A stretch of DNA of 64,000 nt. Origin: Omphalotus guepiniiformis (lineage: Eukaryota > Basidiomycota > Agaricomycetes > Agaricales > Omphalotaceae). The notes beneath the pieces are model-generated. The model was given only the letters and a program-made list of their open reading frames with translations. It was not told the origin of the DNA and did not search any database. The position numbers and the translations under genes were made by a program. The number at the start of each line of letters is the position of its first letter. Within the stretch, counting starts at the first letter, position 1. The DNA is taken from the NCBI GenBank assembly GCA_028554645.1, contig JAQOOI010000080.1, forward strand, positions 1,550,001-1,614,000. The letters run 5' to 3'. Shown here in pieces: positions 55,955 to 64,000 of the stretch.

Positions 55955-58900
55955 TTATACATAAAACCTAGCACAGGACTGTCAGTGAGGTGGAGATACT
56001 TTACAGCAAAAGACATACTTTTTGTTGATTTGATACAAGAATAACTCGAAATTAAACTTTGCCTTGCCATCGAACAATGACAAGGAAGCCCGTTGCTCGT
56101 ACTTTGCTTGTAGAAGATCTTCCATTCGGACATCTTCCGAGGCGATCCGGGAACTTACGCCAAGCATATTCGACTCGAGCGTGACAGTGAAAACACCAGC
56201 AGCATTAGACGACATAGTGAGATTAATTTTGTCGAATTGCCGTGGGGAATATTGGTCGATGGAAAGCAGTATACCCTTTTCGTACAGATATTTTGCGGTG
56301 TAGAGGAATGACCCAAACTGCGGACTTTTCCCAGACTTCTGCAAGTCACGAAGATGGAAATATTGCTTCGTAAAAGGAAGCACAAATCTTCGCTTTCTAG
56401 GAGCAGATCAGCAGAAAGAAAATGAACACCTTCGACCCTGACTACTTACCCCTTTCCGCGTTGCATCGTATTCATTGCAGTTTCTACGTAGCTGTGATAG
56501 CTATCGATCTGTTCCTCGAAATACTTCTTGCGTTCCGCAAGATGTCGAAGAGCATCGTTCATACTCTGCATCTCCTGTTGTCGCTGCAAACGCTTTCTAT
56601 GTTTGCTCCGGACGTCATTGGCAATAGCATTCAAGATTCCTTGGAAGCCATCCTTCCGAGAAATTTTACCCATTTCTTCCAATTTCAAAAGATGTGTGAT
56701 GGCAGATGCCTTGACGGCGGCAAAGTTGAGCCTATAACAGATTTTAGCTTCTAGTTGCCTTGAACAGTATAGAAACCTACAGGCGAATATCTTCTAAACG
56801 ATAGGCAGCTTCGGCGGCAACAGCAGAGGGTTGCCGTCTCGAGATCTGACGAGCCTCATTCGCCATTTCAGCATCTAATATATCCTCCCAGGCGCACTCG
56901 TCCTCCTCCGTTACAGGCCGGAGAAGCGCTTGAAGCAAGTCTTGCGTAGGCTGTACGCGAAGAATGGCAAGGACGCCGCGCTTGGCTTGAACCCAGAGCG
57001 TCTTTTCCTCTGCGAGTGGATCTGGAGCACAGTTTGTTAGTGTTTCGATTTTCTTCTATAAGCACGAACCTTGGACATCGGCAAATCTGTTCGTGAGTTC
57101 CAGCTCAATAGCTATGTCTCTTGCATCCTTGAGCTCCTCGTTGCCGAAATGAGGCACGCCATCCAGTTCGCTAAGAATAGCTCGTAGAGAATCGTCTAGG
57201 GCGGGAGCCTATTTGGAAGTGAGGAAAGGGGTCGGTCACAGTAAAGAACGTCCTACTTACTACATCATTAAGGTGCTGGACTAAAAGCCCGTGCATGGTA
57301 TAAACCTCGTTCGGTGATATGTAGATCGGCTTTGGCTGAACGGTAACGTCAAGAAATTCGTGTGCGTGGAATTGTGTATCTGCGTCCGGAACGTTTGCCA
57401 CTGACGGAACGACCCATGAGTAAGATATAGCGAGTGACGGAATCAATGCCTTACCCTCAAGGAACCAGTCGGAGAGTTGTGATATCGCCCTCAACACAAA
57501 CTCGTTGATTGGCATCAAATTCGGGCTAAGATCGTCGAAAGGTACCCCGCCTGTGATCTGCGTCAGGACCTTTGATATCTGCGCTAGATTCCTACGACTG
57601 GATATGTCGACAGTTTTAGAAACAATGTCAAAAGTTTCAGGGGTCCTATAGCGAAGTGAGTTTGGATGCAACGATGATGGGCATGGACGAAGCATACACT
57701 ATAGCTGGATTGATGTATCGATAATACACAAGTCTCCCAATGCACGCGGCATATGCTCCTTCGGGTGCATCAGGGAAACGTTCCTACACAGATATCAAAA
57801 ATCTGCGTGCACATATTTGTATTCAAAACTTACACGCAGGGAGTTCAACGTTTCTCGAGCCAGATATCGCATGCCAAAGGGCATTTTCTTTGTGGACTGT
57901 ATAATTGCTACCACGAAACGATCGGTCCAGTGCTGTAGAGTTTGAAGATGCCTAATGAAATTTTGCATCAGTATATACATTTCGGCAAAACGATGTTGAA
58001 GGATGCTGATGCCTAATGAATATTGGCCGAGTGGCAGGATCATCCAGTGCTTCTCGAAAAGATACGTCTTTCGGTCGAACACTCGCCCTGCCTGATCTCA
58101 TTTCTTCCAGCTCAATTCTTGTACGATGGATCTAGGAAAGTAATCAGTCTTCGATCTTGAGATACGGGGGGTCACACATACCAGAGTAGGATCGACTTCG
58201 AGGTCCAGATCCTCATCTTCGATTATTTCTCGAATGAGAGCTTGAAAGACGTCACGGGCGTACGTGATTTGCTTGGGACGGATATAGTGCACAGCTATGT
58301 TGATGTACATAGGGTGTCCATTGATGATCTCTTCGACTGCTGAGGCTGATCTAATCTCATTGATAATGGACATCTATCAGGAGAATATGAGCAATACACT
58401 TTAGATATCATATTGCTGAAAATTGACCTGGAATAGTCTTAAGAGGAGGTAGTCCTCTCGACGGTCTTGACCATACCCGAACAGCGTCAACACAACCCTC
58501 TCTGTAAACCGTTTGTTCTTCTCCGAAGCATCATCGCTGGACAATCGAACAAACAAGCGACTCAGATATTCAGCATGGGTCTGGAGATGATAAAATAATT
58601 GCTGATAAAGCTCGAGTTTCCGCCGAGCAGTATGATCAAGGGTGTTGGCTCTTGAAAATGGATCACCATGCGCGGCCAGCAAAGAGTTACGTGCGGCAAG
58701 AGCTGCAGCACTGTCAGCGCTACGTCGCGCCTTGACGACATCTTCGAAGCTTTTGACATTTTGGACAACCAAGGCAATCTTGACATCAAGGTCTGTGACA
58801 TCACTTTCGAGAGCTTGATTTTCTCGAATACCTTCAACAACCTTCTTCCTAAGCCTCTCGACTTTGAGCTCTTCTTGGAAATCGGTTTCGGAATCATCTA

Positions 58901-61900
58901 GGAGATGAACGAAGTTCTTGATCGTTCCGACGGTGACGTTCGTGCCAAGAGTCAACTGGCGGTATTGCTCTCTCGTCTCTTTGGCGCGGAATAAGGATTG
59001 GATCTTGACGACTTTGCTGAGATTAGCACGGAAATACTCCATCTTCGCGCGGAACTTCTGACGTTGCGTTGCACCGCGTAGCATTGCTTGAAGTAGGGTT
59101 GCAACGTGCTCATTTGCATGCAAATGATCCCGCCAAGCATGGTAAAGTTCTCGAGCAAGTACACCACGAGCAGTAGCCTGCAGGCCAACCACATCCGGTG
59201 CGACGAAGTCGAGTTTCGTCGTTAATTCACGATGACGGTTCCGTGACAAAAACGCGCGAGCCATGGATTGCATGTTACCCACTGCACTGACGGTCTTGAT
59301 TTCTGATAGTGCTTTCGTGAGATTCTGATGCCGTTGACGGGCAAGATTGGCTCTCGCGCGCGCTTGGAACCCAAGAACCAGTGGAGTGGCTCTCCTCAGA
59401 CCTCTGATGAGCATCAGGAGACGTTTCCTCGCAAGAAAAGTCCTAACAGCAGATTGGATGCGGACCACGGTTTGGCTCACATCCTCGAGCTTGGCCAACT
59501 GTGCTCCAATCCGCCGACGCATGAGGACACCACGACCATGGGCCTGTAAGGCCCTATAAATTGGCGAGAGACTATGCAGCAGACTTACTCGTTGTAAGAA
59601 TTTGCGCCTACAGATTGCACCTCTGCATTGAGCTTGGAAGGCGACTATCGACGACTGTACAACAGGATGAACGAATGTCCTCGTAAGTTCCGTATGTGAT
59701 TGACGAGTCAAGCGCGCGCGCGCCATCGATTGTAGTTTCACGAATGAAACTTTGCTACTTCTCAAAGCAGCTTTGAGACGGTTATATCGACGGCGCTGTA
59801 TGACGCCACGAAGTTGGGCTTGAAGTTTCGTTACAGAAGCTTCAGTGCCTGAAATTTGGGCGAGACGTGCATCCCATCGCTTTTGCACCAGTGCAGCTCG
59901 TATAGCGGCTTGTAAAGCTACGGCCCAAGGATTGAGACACTGCCTAGCTCTGCGCTGTTGTGATGCATGCCTCCTTGTCAAAGCTCCCCTACACTGAGCC
60001 TGTACTTTCACTGAGATTCCCTCACTGATTTGCAATCGAGCCTGTAGAGTAGCCTGAGATTTCCGTGCAAGGTGCCCACGTGCTCGAGATTGTAAGGCAA
60101 TGATTGAGGATTCGTTCTCCAGTAGTAACCGATCACGTCCTGAAATGAAAAACTTGGACCTATGTCTAGGAAAGTAGTAGCTAGCACTTACGCTCGTCTT
60201 CAGTCTCGACCTCCACTTCAGGCTCTTCGTTGATTTCCTTCGCAAGTTCCCGACCCACGTTTCCGAAATTGGGCATAGCAACGCCGGCTGCATTCAAGCC
60301 TTTCTGGGTGGCTTGAAGCTGATCATCGGAAAATTGTAGATAACCAAGAAGGTTCCCGATACGCTCAGCCAAACCTCGACGAGCAAGTAAATGACTGAAT
60401 GTGAAATTAGCCAGAAAGTTTCCTAAAAGTGACCGAAAATTTCACACACCTAAGTGCATGAATGCAGTATATGACCTTCGGCAGATTCTTTTTCTCATAT
60501 AGATCAGTGAGCTCAAAGATGAAGCACTAAAGAGATTGTGTTCAGCAACGGCAATGTCGAAGTAAATAGAAGCTATGATACCTCTGGAAGGCCGACGGTA
60601 CGAACAAAATTGAAGAAGTAGTTGATGTTGTCCGAGTGACGAAAGTCTAGCTTCGGTGCCTGTAGGTTGTGTTGAGGAACAAGCCGTCTCGTAAGAAAAA
60701 ACGACAGCATACCTCGTATATTCGCCTGACTACCGAATCTCCTTGGAATACCCTGACAAGCTTTGCGAGTACAACACCATTCCGTAGATGTTCCTCCATT
60801 TCCACGACTCCAAAACCAAGTTCTTCACCTAAACAACCTTCGATCCATTGCTGGGCCTCGCCGACGTGACACAGATATTCATAAGCTTGTATCAGGTGCC
60901 TTTGTGTATCTGCCCAAAGACCGCGTGTCAATCGAGCTGATGGTAGCGGGACCGGTGTACTAGGAGCTTTGTTTCTCGACAGGCGTATTCTTCCTGGTAT
61001 ACCTGCGACATCATCGACGTTAGAAACGTCGGGTACATTGACATCCAAAGTCCGAGTTCTCCGCGGTGCCGTTTGAAAGTTCATATCACGCCGCGCTGCA
61101 CGTTTCTCAGCACGACTGGGAGGTGTCTCATTTACTTTCTGCTCAACCACATCAACGTTGTCCTCCGCATCACCACTTGCTATCCGGGGGAGATGATTCC
61201 CGAGGCGACGACCGCTGGTCAGAGTATTCCCGTATTTCGAGGATTTATCCGCCATATATGAGCTTCTGTAAGTAGTCGGATACATGGCAGAGGACGAAGA
61301 GGGAGCAGAGGACGTTGGTGAGGTAGGACGAGTGGTGCGAGGAGAGGAAACGTTAGATGATGCTGGTCGTTGTGCTGCTTTGTCTGGAGAAGCCGATGGT
61401 CGGCCATAAAGGGAGGTAGGACGCCTGTACACGGAAGTCGGGGTCGAGGGCGGATTGTGGGTTGATCGCAATGGTGTTGTAGGAAGATCCGAGGAGGTAT
61501 TCGAAGAAGGTGTACGTTTGAGCGTAGTGATATCAATGGTGTTACGGCGGATACGAGGGCTACTATCATCATTCTGTGCAGAAGTATTAGAACTAACGAT
61601 ATCGGTCGATTTGGTTGACATAAAAGAAGAAGGTAGATGAATACGTTGCGGTGTGAGGGATAGTGAAGGAGAGTCGGCCTCAACTGATACACCAGTGGTA
61701 TTGGGGGAGAGAGGAGTGGCAATTATAGGCGATGGCATCGTACGTCTCTTCAAGTATGTCGGTGTTCGCTCCGATGATTTGGAAGGCGTAGAAAGATCGC
61801 CAGAGGAATAAGGCAACGAGTCGACTGAACCCTGAAGTCTGGCGAGAGATGGTGATCTAATACCATCCCTGGACGAACTGGGAAGCGTAAAACTATCATC

Positions 61901-62197
61901 GATGACACTCTCTCTCGAGCGCTCTTCCCATTTCCCTCGGACGGCATCCAGGCTATTCGCGACACGATGAGTAGGAACCCATCTCCTAGTGGCAGTTGGT
62001 GTAGTGGAGGAACCAGTTAGATTGGTCAAATTACCGGTAACAGAGTTGGAGTTGCTACGAGAAAGAGAGCCTGCCCTCGAAATGGACGAAGTTCTCTCGA
62101 GCAGCCTAGTCTGATAGGCAAAAGGACCGGAAGAGGAGGCTGGCTTTGAGTTTGAAGACATAGAATGATCGGAAGAGGGAGAATCTGAGCGTTGCAT
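55955..62197 (-). CDS. IQGAP-family scaffold (calponin homology, IQ repeats, RasGAP-like domain)
   Basis: ATG at 62195-62197 opens a long Ser/Thr/Pro-rich N terminus (to about 61000). The calponin-homology domain reads WADTQRHLIQAYEYLCHVGE, ELGFGVVEMEEHLRNGVVLAK, DNINYFFNFVRTVGLPE and KVIYCIHALSHLLARRG; it binds F-actin. A linker and about 13 IQ-type repeats follow (58960-60150; SIIALQSRARGHLARK, VVRIQSAVRTFLARK, VVKIQSLFRAKETRE), the calmodulin/light-chain sites. The RasGAP-related domain has LLLRLFQVD, AVHYIRPKQITYARDVF, MRYLARETLNSLRERFP and YYRYINPAIVTPETFD. The C-terminal RasGAP_C module reads PFTKQYFHLRDLQKSGK and SPRQFDKINLTMSSN. The last intron makes it end INKKFYV with TAA at 55955-55957, close to the KKFYR end of known IQGAPs. 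It organises actin, as in contractile ring assembly (fission yeast Rng2). Around fifteen introns. Confidence 0.92.
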
Positions 62198-62320
62198 TAT
62201 TGTTCAAAGGGTCGTAAGAGTCGTGAATTTATCTAAAGCATTCGCTGGTTTGCCTGAGGCCGCTGAGCAGCCAAAGTGTATGCCCCTTCTATAAACAGCC
62301 GACCACTGTTGTCCTGCTAA

Positions 62321-62328
62321 CCACGTGG
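62321..62328. promoter_or_regulatory. CACGTG E-box (CCACGTGG)
   Basis: A perfect 8-base palindrome containing CACGTG, the core bound by bHLH factors such as Pho4 and Cbf1. It lies between the IQGAP and VIP1 start codons, 248 bases upstream of the VIP1 ATG. Function is inferred. Confidence 0.5.
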
Positions 62329-62340
62329 CGGTAAAGTGGC

Positions 62341-62357
62341 TACTTAGTAACTAAGTA
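62341..62357. repeat. 17-bp perfect palindrome
   Basis: TACTTAGTAACTAAGTA has 8-base arms around one central base (TACTTAGT-A-ACTAAGTA). It sits 13 bases from the upstream E-box in the shared IQGAP/VIP1 promoter. It could bind a symmetrical dimeric regulator. Confidence 0.75.
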
Positions 62358-62513
62358 CTGTTACACTCTTGCTCTGACGGGTAGACAACATTTTATACAA
62401 CACCCTAGGGCTCTAAGCTTAATGTTCTTGTTCTTGCAGACAGGAATGTCATACTGTGGCCGTCTAGCAAAACTTCGATCTCTTGAGGATACTCATTGGC
62501 ATTGAATATAGAT

Positions 62514-62519
62514 CACGTG
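62514..62519. promoter_or_regulatory. Second CACGTG E-box, close to the VIP1 start
   Basis: CACGTG within GATCACGTGTG lies 57 bases from the VIP1 ATG. Two such cores in 378 bases is more than expected for a random 6-mer. Role is inferred. Confidence 0.5.
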
Positions 62520-62575
62520 TGCCGGTAGTATGTATGCACTTTTGTTCGGACAACCAGCAGACCAACAGAACAACT

Positions 62576-64000
62576 ATGCCGAGTTGGGACCGTCAATCCC
62601 GTTTGACAAACTTTTTCAATTCTCCAGAGAAACCTTCTCCTAGATCTAGCTCCCTTCTTACCCGCTCTTCTTCCCCTTCATCGATAGGATCACACTCTGA
62701 TCTCGCTGCAAACTATCACGACAATGTTTCTGTTCAACCTGTTCAGCCTGTCGTCTTAGGTGTCTGTGCCATGGATGTCAAGGCAAGGTCAAGGGCTATG
62801 AGAGAAATTCTGATACGTTTGGTAGAAAGGTCTCGTGGTACCATAGAAGTAAAGGTTTTCGGAGACAAAGTAATATTAGATGAAGGTAAATACCTCTTCC
62901 AATTCCGCGATAGTTCATTTCAAATTTTACAATACTCTGTTTAGATGTCGAGAACTGGCCTCGTTGTGATATCCTCATATCTTTCTTTTCCACCGATTTT
63001 CCCCTAGACAAAGCCATCTCTTATGTGAAACTCAGAAACCCTTTCTGCATTAACGAACTTTTGCCTCAAGCATTACTATGGGACAGGCGGCTTGTTGTGG
63101 CCGTTCTTGATCATCTCAAAGTGCCCACTCCGAAGCGACTGGAGGTTTCTCGAGACGGTGGCCCAAAGATCGATGCAGATCTCAGGGACTTGATGAAACA
63201 GAAGCTCGGTATCGTCCTTGGAGGTTATCAAATGACTCCAGAAGTTGCCCTGAGAGAAGACGGAAATGCGATTGTCATCGACGGGAAGGTTCTCGAGAAA
63301 CCCTTTGTCGAAAAGCCTGTGAGCGGGGAAGATCATAACGTGTACATCTATTTTCGTGGAGGAGGAGGCCGTCGTTTGTTTAGAAAGGTTATGCTGACAA
63401 TTTTCTTTCACTACGCCGTACTGAACATTGTTTAACCAGGTCGGAAACAAGTCCAGCGAATTGGACCCAACATTGAACCATCCTAGAACCGATGGATCAT
63501 ATATCTACGAGCAATTCATTGATGTTGATAATTCGGAGGATATTAAAGTCTACACAGTAGGGAAAGAGTACACTCATGCCGAGACCCGCAAGTCTCCGGT
63601 TGTGGATGGAGTGGTGAGACGAAACACGGAGGGAAAGGAGATCAGGTGAGCTGGGCGCAGGTTCATTACAACTTCGAGCTCAAACGTTCTTAGGTTCATC
63701 ACTCGACTCACTGATGAAGAAACGACTTGGGCTGCAAAAATATGCGAAGGTTTTGGGCAGCGTGTATGCGGGTATGATATGCTTCGCTGTGACAGCGGTC
63801 GAAAGAGCCAGGTAATCGATGTCAATGGCTGGAGTTTTGTGAAAGGAAATGAGTCTTACTACGGTACGTTGCACCCTTCGGTCAATCCTGAAAGTCATCG
63901 ACTCGGAAATATCTATTCTAGACAAAGCCGCTGATATTCTCACATCGTTGTGCATGCATGTTTCCTCTTCACCGAGTCGTGCTCTCCCAGCTGCCGAATT
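62576..64000 (+). CDS. VIP1: Inositol hexakisphosphate / diphosphoinositol-pentakisphosphate kinase, 5' part (Vip1/Asp1/PPIP5K)
   Basis: Partial: the gene runs off the window end. [20 protein letters not shown] opens a Ser-rich N-terminal tail, then [20 protein letters not shown], the start of the kinase domain. The ATP-grasp kinase follows with [158 protein letters not shown] and [11 protein letters not shown]. The histidine-acid-phosphatase-like second half lies outside the window. The kinase adds a phosphate at the 1-position of IP6 or 5-IP7 to make inositol pyrophosphates that control phosphate signalling, growth and cell shape. Introns follow 62885, about 63389, 63645 and 63863. The first ATG of this frame at 62576 is used. 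Confidence 0.95.

Overview
This window is nuclear DNA from a filamentous fungus, most likely a basidiomycete (inferred). Nearly every gene is cut by many short spliceosomal introns of roughly 45-60 bases with GT..AG ends. Genes lie on both strands with short spacers. The gene set is fungal, with an Sla1-type endocytic scaffold, a fungal IQGAP, Rtp1, a Vip1 kinase and an allantoate-type MFS permease. I found no transposon, rRNA, CRISPR array or virus-like segment. The only RNA gene seen is a nuclear tRNA-Tyr with an intron.

Layout. 1-7.8 kb: a CCHC zinc-knuckle protein (-), a 1.6-kb spacer, an ARO8-type aminotransferase (+), a doubtful small ORF (-), a divergent 14-3-3 protein (+) and deoxyhypusine synthase (-). 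7.9-23 kb: a Sec7 family Arf-GEF (+), the endocytic scaffold SLA1 (-), translation release factor eRF3/SUP35 (+) and an amino-acid/GABA-type permease (-). 23-29.3 kb: RTP1/TANGO6 (+), a TRAPPC2L-like TRAPP subunit (-), tRNA-Tyr (+) and a peroxisomal-type nucleotide carrier (-). 29.5-38.7 kb: a run of minus-strand genes, namely a large UBA / half-IBR / E2 ubiquitin enzyme, a GILT-like secreted protein, MIX23, a C2H2 zinc-finger protein and a small Spd1/Dif1-like disordered protein. 39-55.4 kb: a kelch membrane protein (+), a long disordered protein of unknown function (-), an ER Hsp90 (GRP94-like) with HDEL (-), a TCERG1-like WW/FF protein (-) and an MFS permease (+). 56-64 kb: an IQGAP (-) and the 5' part of VIP1/PPIP5K (+), cut by the window end.

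Most genes are core cell-biology functions: trafficking (Sec7, TRAPP, Sla1, IQGAP), proteostasis (E2, GRP94, eRF3, DHS) and signalling (14-3-3, Vip1). They do not form a pathway cluster. Several neighbours share short divergent promoters: DHS/SEC7 (149 bp), SLA1/SUP35 (244 bp), permease/RTP1 (313 bp) and IQGAP/VIP1 (378 bp).

The points most worth a second look are: the UBA / half-IBR / E2 protein; a PAM2-like motif at the extreme N terminus of eRF3; the full brefeldin-A-sensitive residue set in Sec7; a fungal ER Hsp90 with a UPR-type element in its promoter; paired CACGTG boxes and a perfect palindrome upstream of VIP1; and an intron without an AG acceptor in the zinc-knuckle gene. Coordinates of multi-exon genes give the span from start codon to stop codon; exon joins were inferred by eye.
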